Shown here in pieces: positions 1 through 8,061 of a stretch of DNA of 11,318 nucleotides (position 1 is the first letter of the stretch; each line of letters starts with the position of its first letter). The position numbers and the translations under genes were made by a program. Source of the stretch: Polaromonas sp. YR568 (GTDB taxonomy: Bacteria > Pseudomonadota > Gammaproteobacteria > Burkholderiales > Burkholderiaceae); assembly GCA_945871335.1 (NCBI GenBank), contig CAMBWM010000061.1, positions 1 to 11,318 of the forward strand, in the 5' to 3' direction. The notes below the pieces were generated by a model, which was given only the letters and a program-made list of their open reading frames with translations, ran no database searches and was not told the origin of the DNA.

Positions 1-34
1 TTTTCTGCATCGCGCTGAGCGCGCACGGATAGAC

Positions 35-325
35 TCAGGCGCGCCAACCGCGCATCAACAACCATTGGGCAATGGCGGCCATCAAGGCCATCGCGGCATA
101 AGTCAGCAGTTTGCCGTCCTGTGAGAAAAGCACCAGCCCGGCCACCAAAACCAACACATTGACCAGCGCCACGATCGCAAACTGCCGGCCCCAGCCCATG
201 CGACCAGACCTGGCAGCGCTGCGCCCCCCCGGCCAGCGCCGGGCTGCCAGCACCACACACAAGGCCACAAAAAGCGCAGGTGCAATGAAATTCAAAAGGT
301 GGTTTGTCAGCAGGTAGGCTGTCAT
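35..325 (-). CDS. small multi-pass membrane protein of unknown function (96 aa)
   Basis: I do not recognise this gene. The 96-residue product begins MTAYLLTNHLLNF and has three hydrophobic segments, at about residues 8-27, 48-67 and 73-91, separated by a basic stretch (RRWPGGRSAARSGRMGWGRQ) at about 29-48. That looks like a small inner-membrane protein with the basic loop on the cytoplasmic side. There is no catalytic or metal-binding motif. The ATG at 325 is the only start that keeps the first hydrophobic segment whole, but no clear Shine-Dalgarno sequence precedes it. It is transcribed divergently from hemA with 127 bases between the two starts. Coding is supported by the clear membrane-protein pattern; the overlapping frames give no sensible protein. 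Function is open. Confidence 0.65.
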   Translation of the reverse strand: MTAYLLTNHLLNFIAPALFVALCVVLAARRWPGGRSAARSGRMGWGRQFAIVALVNVLVLVAGLVLFSQDGKLLTYAAMALMAAIAQWLLMRGWRA

Positions 326-440
326 AGTTGAGGAAAGGTGGCCCCAGGACAGTGGGGCGAGTAGAAATCAGCTTAATCACAGTTTAAGCGCTCAAAAAGG
401 CGCCAATCGGCAAGGCCAAAGGGCGGCGCCGCCAAAAATT

Positions 441-446
441 TATAAT
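441..446 (+). promoter_or_regulatory. hemA -10 box (TATAAT) placed for a leaderless transcript
   Basis: A perfect sigma-70 -10 hexamer TATAAT ends six bases before the hemA ATG at 453. The usual start point, about 7 bases after the hexamer, falls on or next to the A of the start codon. No good -35 box is seen 16-19 bases upstream (418-423 reads aaaggg), and a 12-bp GC palindrome occupies 422-433. The only purine run before the ATG (AGGG, 448-451) is one base away, too close for a normal ribosome binding site. A leaderless mRNA is an inference from this spacing. Confidence 0.5.
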
Positions 447-452
447 CAGGGC

Positions 453-1733
453 ATGTCAGTCTGGGCCCTCGGTTTAAACCATCACACAGCGCCGCTGGAC
501 TTGCGGGGCCGTTTTGCTTTTGCGCTCGATCAGATCGAACCCACGCTCAAAGGCTTGCGCGCGTCTCTGGCGCGCCAGCCTGAAGCAACTTTGCTGTCCA
601 CCTGTAACCGCACCGAAATTTACTGTGCCGGCGAACATTCCGACCTGGACAGCACGATTGATTGGCTGGCCCATAACGGTGGCGTAACACCAGCCCTGCT
701 GCGCTCACACAGCTACGCACTGCACAACGACGAGGCCGCACGCCACGCTTTTCGTGTGGCCAGTGGGCTCGACTCTATGGTGTTGGGCGAGCCGCAAATC
801 CTCGGTCAAATGAAAGACGCGGTGCGCGCAGCAGAAGACGCCGGCACCATTGGCACCACACTGCAACAGTTGTTTCAGCGCTCGTTTTCTGTGGCCAAGG
901 ATGTACGCAGCAACACCGACGTTGGCGCCCACAGCATCAGCATGGCGGCGGCCTCGGTGCGGCTGGCCAGTCAACTCTTTGAGAATCTGGCGGACATCCG
1001 GGTCTTGTTTGTCGGTGCCGGTGAAATGATTGAGCTGGCGGCCACCCATTTCGCCGCTAAAAATCCAAAGTCCTTGGCGATTGCCAATCGCACGCTGGAG
1101 CGCGGCGAAAAACTGGCCGGCCGCTTTGGCGCTGAAGTGCTGCGTCTAAGCGATTTACCACTGCGGCTGCATGAATTTGACGCAGTCATCAGTTGCACCT
1201 CCAGCAGCTTGCCCATTATCGGCTTGGGCGCGGTGGAGCGCGCGCTCAAGCTGCGCAAGCGCCGGCCTATGTTCATGGTCGATCTGGCAGTACCCCGCGA
1301 CATAGAGCCCGAAGTGCAGGCGCTTCAAGACATATTTCTGTACACCGTGGACGATCTCGCCAAAGTGGTGCAGACCGGCATGGACCATCGCAAGGCAGCG
1401 GTGGCACAGGCCGAGGTGATCATTGATGCCGGCGTACAAAACTTCATGCACTGGCTCAACCAGCGTGGCACGGTGCCATTGATTCAGCAACTCAATGCGC
1501 AGGCTGATGAGTGGCGCAGCCTGGAGATCAGCCGCGCCAGAAAAATGCTGCTCAAAGGCGAACCGGTAGAAGCCGTGCTTGAAGCCCTGTCTCGCGGGCT
1601 GACCCAGAAAATGCTGCACGGTGCGATGGCCGAGTTGCATGCCTGTGATGCACAAACCCGCGACAGTACGGCCCAAGTGGTCACCCGCCTTTTCCTGCGC
1701 GGCAATCCGCCCAAAGACGGCAATAGCCTTTAG
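453..1733 (+). CDS. hemA: glutamyl-tRNA reductase
   Basis: HemA (GluTR) reduces glutamyl-tRNA(Glu) with NADPH to glutamate-1-semialdehyde, the committed step of haem, sirohaem and other tetrapyrrole synthesis by the C5 pathway in the cytoplasm. The 426-residue protein is full length. It opens with the family signature LGLNHHTAP (residues 6-14), carries the catalytic cysteine in LLSTCNRTEIYC (Cys51), the SGLDSMVLGEPQILGQ segment (104-119), and the NADPH-binding VLFVGAGEM loop (184-192); the helical dimerisation domain follows from about residue 320. The ATG at 453 is right because the N-terminal signature begins immediately after it. It is followed after 106 bases by prfA in the same direction, an order common in proteobacteria (hemA-prfA-prmC). 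No attenuator or riboswitch is seen, and the -10 box suggests there may be no leader. Confidence 0.97.
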   Translation: MSVWALGLNHHTAPLDLRGRFAFALDQIEPTLKGLRASLARQPEATLLSTCNRTEIYCAGEHSDLDSTIDWLAHNGGVTPALLRSHSYALHNDEAARHAFRVASGLDSMVLGEPQILGQMKDAVRAAEDAGTIGTTLQQLFQRSFSVAKDVRSNTDVGAHSISMAAASVRLASQLFENLADIRVLFVGAGEMIELAATHFAAKNPKSLAIANRTLERGEKLAGRFGAEVLRLSDLPLRLHEFDAVISCTSSSLPIIGLGAVERALKLRKRRPMFMVDLAVPRDIEPEVQALQDIFLYTVDDLAKVVQTGMDHRKAAVAQAEVIIDAGVQNFMHWLNQRGTVPLIQQLNAQADEWRSLEISRARKMLLKGEPVEAVLEALSRGLTQKMLHGAMAELHACDAQTRDSTAQVVTRLFLRGNPPKDGNSL

Positions 1734-1839
1734 CGGTGACCGCAGCAGCGGCCCGCACGTCCTGACTTGAAAGCGGGTCGCCCCATTGCGGTTTCCAGTG
1801 CATACGCACTCAGGACAATTCCTCGCAAAACACATTCAG

Positions 1840-2955
1840 ATGAAACCTTTTTTACGTCAAACCCTGGACCGCCAACTTCTTCGCTTGGAAGAGCTGGACG
1901 CACTGCTGTCGGCCAGCGACGTGGTGAGCGACATGAACCGCTTTCGCAGTTTGACGCGCGAACACGCAGAAGCCAGCCTGATCACCGTGCAGTACCAGCG
2001 CTTGACTCAGCGTGAGGCGGATCTGGCCGAAGCCCAGGCTTTGCTTACCGATGCAGGGAGCGATACCGACATGACGGCGATGGCTGAAGACGAAATAACT
2101 GAGGCCAAAGCCGATATCAGCCGGCTTGACGAGGCACTGCAACGGATGCTGATACCCAAAGACCCGGACGACAACAGGCCAGCTTTTCTGGAGCTGCGCG
2201 CCGGTGCCGGTGGTGACGAATCAGCGCTGTTTGCCGCCGACCTGTATCGCATGTACACGCGTTATGCCGAGCGTTGCGGCTGGCGCTGCGAAATCATCAG
2301 CGAGTCTGCTTCTGAGCTGGGAGGCTACAAGGAGGTTGTTCTGCGCATCGAAGGGGCGGCCGACGCGCTGGGCATGGGCGTGTACGGCCGGCTGCGCTTT
2401 GAGTCGGGCGGCCACCGGGTGCAGCGCGTGCCGGCCACCGAGACCCAGGGACGCATCCACACCAGTGCCTGCACCGTCGCCGTGCTGCCCGAACCCGACG
2501 AGGCCGTGGCGATCCAAATCAACCCGGCCGACCTGCGCATTGACACCTACCGCGCCAGCGGCGCCGGTGGCCAGCACATCAACAAGACCGACTCGGCGGT
2601 GCGCATCACTCACCTTCCCACCGGCATCGTGGCCGAATGCCAGGACGGTCGCAGCCAGCACGGTAACAAAGCGCAAGCGATGAAGGTGCTGACGGCGCGT
2701 ATCCAAGAAAAAGACCGCTCTGAGCGGGCCGCCAAAGACGCCGCCATGCGCAAAGGCCTGATCGGCAGCGGCGACCGCAGCGACCGTATCCGCACCTACA
2801 ACTTTCCGCAGGGCCGGCTCACCGACCACCGCATCAACCTGACGCTGTACAAATTGGGCGCCATCATGGAAGGCGACATGGACGATGTGATCACTGCCTT
2901 GCAAGTCGAGCGCGGCGCAGAACTGCTGGCCGAACTGGAAAATCGCCATGGCTGA
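1840..2955 (+). CDS. prfA: peptide chain release factor 1
   Basis: RF1 recognises UAA and UAG in the ribosomal A site and triggers hydrolysis of peptidyl-tRNA. The protein has 371 residues from the ATG at 1840. The anticodon-like tripeptide is PAT (198-200, in QRVPATE), typical of RF1 rather than the SPF of RF2, and the catalytic GGQ is at 243-245 ([13 protein letters not shown]). The N-terminal helical domain with [13 protein letters not shown] (32-44) is also typical. An in-frame TTG at 1786 would add 18 residues that match nothing in the family, so [10 protein letters not shown] is the preferred start; a strong ribosome binding site is not seen there. The last 8 bases overlap prmC, whose product methylates the Gln of this GGQ, so the factor and its modifying enzyme are translationally linked. 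Confidence 0.96.
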   Translation: MKPFLRQTLDRQLLRLEELDALLSASDVVSDMNRFRSLTREHAEASLITVQYQRLTQREADLAEAQALLTDAGSDTDMTAMAEDEITEAKADISRLDEALQRMLIPKDPDDNRPAFLELRAGAGGDESALFAADLYRMYTRYAERCGWRCEIISESASELGGYKEVVLRIEGAADALGMGVYGRLRFESGGHRVQRVPATETQGRIHTSACTVAVLPEPDEAVAIQINPADLRIDTYRASGAGGQHINKTDSAVRITHLPTGIVAECQDGRSQHGNKAQAMKVLTARIQEKDRSERAAKDAAMRKGLIGSGDRSDRIRTYNFPQGRLTDHRINLTLYKLGAIMEGDMDDVITALQVERGAELLAELENRHG

Positions 2956-3841
2956 AACTGCTGGCAGTCCAAACGACTCCAGCAACTTGGACGACATAGA
3001 AAAAGCCTTGAGGCACGCGCTCAACAGCGGGTTGGCCCGGCTGGATGCGCAGCATTTACTGCTGCATTCAATGGGCCGCCCGCTAACGGACCGCGCATGG
3101 CTGACAAGCCATGCGCATGACGGCCTCACGCCAGAAACAGCGCAGCTTTTTATAGTACTGTGCACACGCTTAAGCCAGGGTGAACCGCTGGCTTACCTGC
3201 TCGGTCAACAAGAATTTTTCGGCTTGACGTTGGCGGTTGATCCGCGTGTGCTGATTCCCCGGCCGGACACCGAAACCCTGGTGAACTGGGCGCTGACACT
3301 GCTGCCTGCAGCGCCTGGCTCGGCCAAGGTGCTGGACCTGGGCACAGGCAGCGGCGCGGTGGCGCTGGCACTTAAACATGCCCGCCCGTCAAGCGAGGTG
3401 CTTGCCACCGACGCCAGCGAGCAGGCTTTGTGCGTAGCGCGCGCAAACGCCCTTTCGCTGGGTCTGGACGTCAGGATGATGGCCAGCTGCTGGTTGGAGG
3501 GGGTCAGCGGCGTGTTCGACCTGATTGTCAGCAACCCGCCTTATGTACGCGCGGGCGACCCGCATCTTGACGCCTTGGGCCATGAGCCCTTGCAGGCGCT
3601 CACCGCCGGGGCAGATGGGCTCGATGACTTGCGCCAGATCATTGCCCAAGCGCCGCCGCACCTGGCGGCCGGTGGCTGGCTGCTGCTCGAGCATGGCTAC
3701 GACCAGGCCGGCGCGGTGAGTCTGCTGCTCCAGCAAGGTGGCTATGAAGCGGTCGGCAGCCGCCCCGATTTGGCCGGGATTTTGCGCTGCACGGGGGGGC
3801 GCTGGCCGGCCGGCGGCAAGGGCACTGAAAGAGCTGGATAA
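2948..3841 (+). CDS. prmC: release factor glutamine methyltransferase
   Basis: PrmC (formerly HemK) uses S-adenosylmethionine to methylate the side-chain amide of the Gln in the GGQ motif of RF1 and RF2, raising termination efficiency. The 297-residue protein has the N-terminal helical substrate-binding part (1-90), the [11 protein letters not shown] and VLIPRPDTE signatures (83-93, 101-109), SAM-binding motif [11 protein letters not shown] (128-137) and the glutamine-binding NPPY motif (196-199), then DLAGILRC near the end. The ATG lies inside the 3' end of prfA (8-base overlap), with a weak GGAA at 2937-2940 as ribosome binding site. A run of seven G at 3793-3799 lies in the last codons; after it the tail ([13 protein letters not shown]) looks unlike conserved PrmC sequence. 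That tail is outside the catalytic core. Confidence 0.95.
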   Translation: MAETAGSPNDSSNLDDIEKALRHALNSGLARLDAQHLLLHSMGRPLTDRAWLTSHAHDGLTPETAQLFIVLCTRLSQGEPLAYLLGQQEFFGLTLAVDPRVLIPRPDTETLVNWALTLLPAAPGSAKVLDLGTGSGAVALALKHARPSSEVLATDASEQALCVARANALSLGLDVRMMASCWLEGVSGVFDLIVSNPPYVRAGDPHLDALGHEPLQALTAGADGLDDLRQIIAQAPPHLAAGGWLLLEHGYDQAGAVSLLLQQGGYEAVGSRPDLAGILRCTGGRWPAGGKGTERAG

Positions 3842-3886
3842 TCAGGCTGATGGCATCCAGTTTGCGCGCCAGTCCAAATCTGAATC

Positions 3887-3892
3887 AAGGAG
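3887..3892 (+). promoter_or_regulatory. ribosome binding site that decides the grxD start
   Basis: AAGGAG lies 8 bases before the ATG at 3901 but only 2 bases before the ATG at 3895, so the second ATG (MSDTQQ) is the likelier initiation codon. Confidence 0.65.
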
Positions 3893-3900
3893 CAATGAAT

Positions 3901-4221
3901 ATGAGCGACACCCAGCAACGCATCGACGACATCGTGAAATCCAGTGACGTGGTTCTTTTCATGAAAGGAACCGCCCAGTTCCCGATGTGCGGCTTTTCAG
4001 GCCGTGCAATTCAGGTGCTCAAAGCCTGTGGCGTCACCAAGCCGGCAACGGTGAACGTCCTGGAAGACGAAGAGATTCGCAACGGCATCAAGGAATACAG
4101 CAACTGGCCGACGATTCCCCAGCTTTATATTAAAGGTGAATTCATCGGCGGCTCAGACATCATGTCGGAGATGTTCCAAAACGGCGAGTTGCAGCAGGTT
4201 TTGGGCACGCCAGAAGCCTGA
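3901..4221 (+). CDS. grxD: monothiol glutaredoxin, Grx4/GrxD family (CGFS type)
   Basis: Monothiol CGFS glutaredoxins bind a [2Fe-2S] cluster between two subunits with glutathione and pass clusters to acceptor proteins; they are weak or inactive as thiol reductases. The 106-residue product carries LFMKGTAQFPMCGFSGRAIQ (19-38) with the active Cys at about residue 30, then the glutathione-binding WPTIPQLYIKGEFIGGSDI region. This is full length for the single-domain bacterial form (GrxD, 'Grx4'). The start at 3901 is chosen because AAGGAG is correctly spaced there; ATG codons at 3895 and 3850 are in frame but less well placed. It follows prmC after 59 bases and may be read from the same transcript or its own. 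Its 3' end faces yacG, with only 18 bases between the two stop codons and no visible terminator. Confidence 0.95.
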   Translation: MSDTQQRIDDIVKSSDVVLFMKGTAQFPMCGFSGRAIQVLKACGVTKPATVNVLEDEEIRNGIKEYSNWPTIPQLYIKGEFIGGSDIMSEMFQNGELQQVLGTPEA

Positions 4222-4239
4222 GCGGGCCGGGGACTCCAA

Positions 4240-4446
4240 CTACTGCAGTTTGGCGTCGCCGTAGCGCAAGTCTTCGGGTGGCGCCTCGGTGGGCACTCGA
4301 AAGCTTTCGCTGGCCCATGCACCCAAATCAAGGTTTTTGCAGCGTTCACTGCAAAAAGGCCGGAAAAAATTGGCCGGCGCATACACGCTGAGGCCGCCAC
4401 AAGTCGGGCAAGCCACGGTTTTGGTACTGGGTGATGAGGTGTCCAT
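4240..4446 (-). CDS. yacG: DNA gyrase inhibitor YacG (small zinc protein)
   Basis: YacG is a small zinc protein that in E. coli binds the GyrB subunit and blocks DNA binding by gyrase. The 68-residue product has the four zinc cysteines in the usual pattern, CPTC (Cys13, Cys16) and FCSERC (Cys32, Cys36), followed by the family signature [16 protein letters not shown] (37-52). Length matches the family. The ATG at 4446 is the only suitable start; no strong ribosome binding site is seen. It is the last gene of the minus-strand block, 49 bases after zapD, as in many proteobacteria where coaE, zapD and yacG travel together. It ends convergently with grxD, so its transcript may run into the grxD antisense strand. 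Confidence 0.95.
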   Translation of the reverse strand: MDTSSPSTKTVACPTCGGLSVYAPANFFRPFCSERCKNLDLGAWASESFRVPTEAPPEDLRYGDAKLQ

Positions 4447-4495
4447 GGTCTGGGCTTTCAGACAGCTAGCCGGCTTCAGCGGGCGGCCGCTTGAA

Positions 4496-5251
4496 TCAAG
4501 CGCAAAGCGTCAATTCGAATTGCGCGTCGTCGGTGTAAGTGTGTAGCCGGTCATCATTTTCCTTTTGCATCATCCGCACCGACACCAGCAAGCGGTTGGC
4601 ACTGATTTCAGGGATCACCCCCATCGCCGAATCCAGGCGCAGTCGCAGCAACTGGAAGCTGCGGCCCTGGGGCAGCGTCTGCTGGTACAAGCCGCCGGAA
4701 GCCAACACCTTTTGCGGCTGTCCGGCGTCGCGCAGCAACTTCAGCAGCATGCCAATCGATCGGGCCAAAGGCAACAAAGTAGCCATCCAGCGCTGCAGGT
4801 CTTCCCGGCGGCGATTGCCCGGCAGATGCTGCCAGGAGAAATAAGCCGGCAAATCAAACTCGAAGGTGCCGCCCGGAATGCCGGCGCGGCTGCGGATGCT
4901 CATCAACCAGTCGTTGTCTGTGAGTGTCTGTCCCACCTTGCCCGGCACCGCATTGAGCGCTGAGAAAAAGCCGTCTAGCTGCCCGATCACTTCATCCAGG
5001 GCTTCTTCAGAAATGGACGGGTTACCCCGATAACCGTTGAGAACATGCTTTTGTTTTTCAAGGTCTTTGAGGACTTCGGTTTTAAGATCGGCGCGCCCGC
5101 CTACGTCCATGATCTCGAAAATTGTCGTGATCGCATAGTGATGATCGACGGGTTCATCACGCTCGGCCAGCTCACCGAGGCGAGAGAACAAATGCTCAAG
5201 CCGCAAGTAAGTTCGTATGCGTTCGTTAAATGGATACTCGTAAAGGATCAC
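4496..5251 (-). CDS. zapD: cell division protein ZapD (FtsZ-bundling)
   Basis: ZapD (YacF) binds the C-terminal tail of FtsZ and cross-links protofilaments into bundles, helping Z-ring assembly at midcell. The 251-residue product has the family features [19 protein letters not shown] (4-22), [14 protein letters not shown] (37-50), a conserved [14 protein letters not shown] stretch in the middle and the LLRLRLDS beta-strand region toward the end, close to the ~247 residues of E. coli ZapD. The start is GTG at 5251 (reading GTG ATC CTT TAC); it brings the conserved YPFNERIR motif to residue 6, as in relatives. No clear Shine-Dalgarno sequence precedes it. It follows coaE after 52 bases and precedes yacG by 49, consistent with co-transcription. 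The last codons contain palindromic sequence that I attribute to codon use. Confidence 0.93.
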   Translation of the reverse strand: MILYEYPFNERIRTYLRLEHLFSRLGELAERDEPVDHHYAITTIFEIMDVGGRADLKTEVLKDLEKQKHVLNGYRGNPSISEEALDEVIGQLDGFFSALNAVPGKVGQTLTDNDWLMSIRSRAGIPGGTFEFDLPAYFSWQHLPGNRRREDLQRWMATLLPLARSIGMLLKLLRDAGQPQKVLASGGLYQQTLPQGRSFQLLRLRLDSAMGVIPEISANRLLVSVRMMQKENDDRLHTYTDDAQFELTLCA

Positions 5252-5303
5252 AGCGCTATCTTTATCGGCGTTACTGGGGCCGGGCTAACCGGCAACCCGC
5301 GCA

Positions 5304-5903
5304 TCATAGCCCGAAGCGCAGCGCCACCGTCCGAACCAGTGCAGCCAATTCCACCATGGAGACGGTATCGTTGTAAATGCACAGGTCGGCCGCGGCCAGG
5401 CGCTGAGCCCGGTCAGCCTGGCCGGCCATCACCAGCTGCACCGCCTCTCGCGTCCAGGCACTTCTTTGCATCACGCGGCTGATTTGCCGGGACTCGGTGC
5501 AGTCAATCACCAGAACCTGATGGAGCCGAGGGCGCCAATGGCCGGATTCCACCAGCAAAGGCACATCAAAGACGACACAGGGGGCACCGGCGCGTTCGGC
5601 AATCAGGGCCTGAGCGGCCGTCTGGCTGGCCACCAGGGGGTGGATGATGGCTTCGAGCTGGCGCTTGCTGGTGGGGTCTGAAAAAACCTGCTTTCGCATG
5701 GCATCACGGTCCAGCGCACCGCTGGCATTGACAAAGCCGGCACCGAGTTTGCTGGCAATGGCTGGCATGGCCGCCCCACCCGCAGCGGTGAGCTGACGGG
5801 AAATCGCATCGGCATCGATGATGCTTGCGCCTAGTTCGGCCAGCATGGCGGCGACCGTGCTCTTTCCGCTGCCGATGCCGCCCGTCAGGCCGATGCGACG
5901 CAT
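5304..5903 (-). CDS. coaE: dephospho-CoA kinase
   Basis: CoaE phosphorylates the 3'-hydroxyl of dephospho-CoA with ATP, the last step of coenzyme A synthesis, in the cytoplasm. The 199-residue product is full length: P-loop GLTGGIGSGKST (5-16), IIDADAISRQL (28-38) with the conserved Asp, the HPL motif (88-90), FDVPLLVES (112-120) and the RSAWTREAV segment (147-155). The ATG at 5903 gives the canonical MRRIGLTGG start, 8 bases after the pilD stop. An in-frame GTG at 5915 overlaps the pilD stop codon as GTGA and would add four residues (VNST); translational coupling makes it a real alternative. The frame stays open further upstream within pilD, but that sequence is not CoaE. Placement directly after pilD is a standard betaproteobacterial and pseudomonad order. 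Confidence 0.96.
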   Translation of the reverse strand: MRRIGLTGGIGSGKSTVAAMLAELGASIIDADAISRQLTAAGGAAMPAIASKLGAGFVNASGALDRDAMRKQVFSDPTSKRQLEAIIHPLVASQTAAQALIAERAGAPCVVFDVPLLVESGHWRPRLHQVLVIDCTESRQISRVMQRSAWTREAVQLVMAGQADRAQRLAAADLCIYNDTVSMVELAALVRTVALRFGL

Positions 5904-5911
5904 GGTGCTGT

Positions 5912-6811
5912 TCACAAGGCCAAGCCCAGGTAGCGCACAAAATCTGCGGGGCCCCACGCCATCATCAGCAATGCGCTGGCAGCCAGGAAAGGGCCAAAAG
6001 GCAGATAAGCGTCGTCTCGCAACTGGGCCCGATGCTTGAGGACCAGTCCAACCGCCGCCCCTGCCACCGAGGCCATCAGGATCATCGGCAGCAGTGCCGT
6101 CCAGCCAAACCAAGCACCCAGTGCAGCGAACAACTTGAAGTCTCCGTAACCCATGCCTTCTTTGCCGGTGATGAGCTTGAACGCATGATAGACCAGCCAC
6201 AGGGACAAGTAGCCGCCAACCGCACCCCAAAAAGCATCGATCAAACTGACGCCGGGGTTGATTTGCAAGGCGGCAGCGATCAGCCCGCCCCAAAGCAGGG
6301 GCAAGGTGATTTCATCCGGGAGCAAGGTGGTATCCCAGTCTATCAGTGCCAGTGTGAGCAGAGCAGCTGAAAAACCGCACCATGCCATCGCGCTGTAGTT
6401 GGCGCCCCAGCGCAACACACAACCATAAAAAAGCACACCCGTGAAAAACTCCACCAGTGGGTAGCGTAAGCCGTAGGCAGTGCCACAGGACGAACACTTA
6501 CCGCGCAAGAGCAGATAACTCAGCACCGGTATGTTTTCATGCCAGGCGATGGTGTGGCTGCAATGCGGGCAGCGCGAGCGGGGCAGCGACAGGCTCAAAG
6601 ACGCAGGCTCTTGATTGAGCACGGACTGGCCGGATTGGCCAGGGGTGACGGCCGTGGTGACTTGCGCTGTCAATTCAGCGCACTCACGGGCCCACTGGGC
6701 TTGCATGATCAGCGGCAGGCGGTGAATCACCACGTTCAAAAAGCTGCCGATCATCAGGCCCAACAAGCCCCCCAGCCAAGCCAATTGCATAGAGCTGAGT
6801 TCAGGCCACAT
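5912..6811 (-). CDS. pilD: prepilin peptidase / N-methyltransferase
   Basis: PilD is an inner-membrane aspartic protease of peptidase family A24. It cleaves the leader of type IV prepilins (and type II pseudopilins) and N-methylates the new N-terminal Phe. The 299-residue protein has the N-terminal MIGSFLNVVIHRLP signature (20-33), the zinc-type cysteine pairs CPHC (81-84) and CSSC (106-109) of the methylase loop, and the two protease aspartates, in LIDWDTTLLPD (155-165; D158) and in GMGYGDFK (219-226; D224). Several membrane helices follow from about 125 on. The ATG at 6811 overlaps the pilC stop by one base (TGATG), so translation is probably coupled. Between residues 45 and 78 there is a poorly conserved linker. 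No pilin gene is present in the window. Confidence 0.95.
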   Translation of the reverse strand: MWPELSSMQLAWLGGLLGLMIGSFLNVVIHRLPLIMQAQWARECAELTAQVTTAVTPGQSGQSVLNQEPASLSLSLPRSRCPHCSHTIAWHENIPVLSYLLLRGKCSSCGTAYGLRYPLVEFFTGVLFYGCVLRWGANYSAMAWCGFSAALLTLALIDWDTTLLPDEITLPLLWGGLIAAALQINPGVSLIDAFWGAVGGYLSLWLVYHAFKLITGKEGMGYGDFKLFAALGAWFGWTALLPMILMASVAGAAVGLVLKHRAQLRDDAYLPFGPFLAASALLMMAWGPADFVRYLGLAL

Positions 6812-8031
6812 CAGCTGACTTGACCCAATTGAAAGATCGGCAGGTACATGGCCACAACGATACCGCCAATCAACACGCCCAGGGTGACAATGATGAAAGG
6901 TTCCAGCAAACTGGTCAGCGAGGCCAGTTGCTGGTCTACTTCGTCTTCAAAAAAACCAGCTGCTTTTGCCAGCATGTGGTCTAGCGCACCCGACTCCTCG
7001 CCGATGCTGCACATTTGCAGCAGCATGGACGGAAACACGGCCGTCTCGGCCATGGCCTTGTTCAGGCTGACGCCCTCAGAAACTTGTCGCTGAATGCCGG
7101 CCGTGGCCAAGGCATAGACAGAGTTGCCGGCAGTGCCAGCCACAGCGTCCAGGGCATCCATCAAGGGCACGCCGGCGGCGAACATGGTGGAGAGGGTGCG
7201 CGTCCAACGGGCAATGCAGGCTTTTTGAAGCAAAGGACCGAAGACCGGCAGTCTGAGCAAGGCACGGTCCAGCGCAGCCTGCAGGACTTCACTTTGTTGC
7301 CACACCCGCCAAAAAGTCCAGAGGCCAAGCCCCGACACGCCCAAAACCAACCACCACCAGCCAACAAAGAAGGCGCTTGCCTGCATGACCCAGAGAGTTG
7401 GCGCTGGCAACTGCGCACCAAAGGAAGCGAACACGCCTTCAAAGGCCGGGATGACGAAAATCATGATCACTGCCATCACCACCAGTGCCACTAACACTAC
7501 GGCTGTCGGGTAAGTGAGTGCGGCTCGAAGCTTTGACTTCATGGCCTCGGTTTTTTCCAGATGCACCGCCAAGCGCTCGAGCAGAACGTCCAGCCTGCCG
7601 GCCGCCTCACCGGCAGCCACCAGGCTGCAATAAAGCGGCGAAAAATATCGCGCATGGCGCTCTAGGGCGGCGTTTAAGGCAGAGCCAGTTTCGACATCAG
7701 CACGAATGTTTGCCAGCAAGCGGGCAAACCGCGGATTGTTTTGGCCGCGGCCCAACGCGTCAAAGCATTGAAGCAAAGGTACACCCGCCTGCAACATGGT
7801 TGACAGCTGCCGGGTAAATAAAGCAACGTCCACTGGCTTGATGTCGGCGCCCGGCGCTGGTGCTTGCCGGCTGACCTTGGATATTTGCACGCCCTGCCGG
7901 CGCAGCAAGGCCATCACCTGATTTTCACCGCCAGCTCGCATGTAACCCTGCACCGGCTGACCCTGGCGGTTGGTGCCCTCCCACTCGAAGGTGCGCTCTA
8001 AAGCCGGGCCGGGGTTCAGGTGAAAGTGCAT
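6811..8031 (-). CDS. pilC: type IV pilus inner-membrane platform protein PilC
   Basis: PilC is the polytopic platform protein of the type IV pilus (T2SF/GspF family); it couples the PilB and PilT ATPases to pilin insertion and removal. The 406-residue product shows FEWEGTNRQGQPVQGYMRA (15-33) at the N-terminus and two copies of the GspF domain: one around FTRQLSTMLQAGVPL (72-86) and one around WTRTLSTMFAAGVPL (276-290), each followed by an E-SG or E-AG segment (GEAAGRLD 141-148, GEESGALD 344-351). Hydrophobic segments are at about 172-196, 219-240 and 375-397. The first helix ends in the family's FVIPAFEGVFASFG. It starts 30 bases after pilB, with no strong ribosome binding site seen, and overlaps pilD by one base. 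Full length. Confidence 0.95.
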   Translation of the reverse strand: MHFHLNPGPALERTFEWEGTNRQGQPVQGYMRAGGENQVMALLRRQGVQISKVSRQAPAPGADIKPVDVALFTRQLSTMLQAGVPLLQCFDALGRGQNNPRFARLLANIRADVETGSALNAALERHARYFSPLYCSLVAAGEAAGRLDVLLERLAVHLEKTEAMKSKLRAALTYPTAVVLVALVVMAVIMIFVIPAFEGVFASFGAQLPAPTLWVMQASAFFVGWWWLVLGVSGLGLWTFWRVWQQSEVLQAALDRALLRLPVFGPLLQKACIARWTRTLSTMFAAGVPLMDALDAVAGTAGNSVYALATAGIQRQVSEGVSLNKAMAETAVFPSMLLQMCSIGEESGALDHMLAKAAGFFEDEVDQQLASLTSLLEPFIIVTLGVLIGGIVVAMYLPIFQLGQVS

Positions 8032-8061
8032 GTGAGGGTCTGGCTCGAGTTTGACGGCGCA

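Noticed and set aside
341..358. Hairpin GCCCCA-TGGGGC between the 96-aa gene and hemA
   Set aside because: No T run on either strand and no known regulator context; may be a leader hairpin of the minus gene but cannot be supported.
422..433. Perfect GC palindrome GGCGGCGCCGCC in the -35 area of hemA
   Set aside because: Low-complexity GC sequence; tempting as an operator but no second site or spacing evidence.
1155..1835. 226-codon open frame on the minus strand within hemA
   Set aside because: Shadow of the hemA coding strand; composition is not protein-like and hemA is beyond doubt.
1786..1839. Extended prfA from a TTG at 1786
   Set aside because: The extra 18 residues match nothing in RF1, and the ATG at 1840 gives the expected N-terminus.
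2221..3165. 314-codon open frame on the minus strand across prfA and prmC
   Set aside because: Antisense shadow of two certain genes; Ala/His/Val-rich low-information sequence with no motif.
3850..3900. grxD start at 3850
   Set aside because: The added residues are not conserved and AAGGAG at 3887-3892 points to the ATG at 3901.
4511..4522. Perfect palindrome CAATTCGAATTG and the nearby CGCTTGA-A-TCAAGCG (4488-4502)
   Set aside because: The first is within the last zapD codons and the second spans its stop; no T run and no operator context, so chance or a weak hairpin.
5279..5293. GCCGG-CCGGC hairpin between coaE and zapD
   Set aside because: Only 5 bp and no T run, so not a terminator; the genes are probably co-transcribed.
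5904..6293. Long in-frame extension of coaE (open frame to 6293, 329 residues in total)
   Set aside because: It lies inside pilD in another frame; the translated sequence has no CoaE features. GC-rich DNA keeps such frames open.
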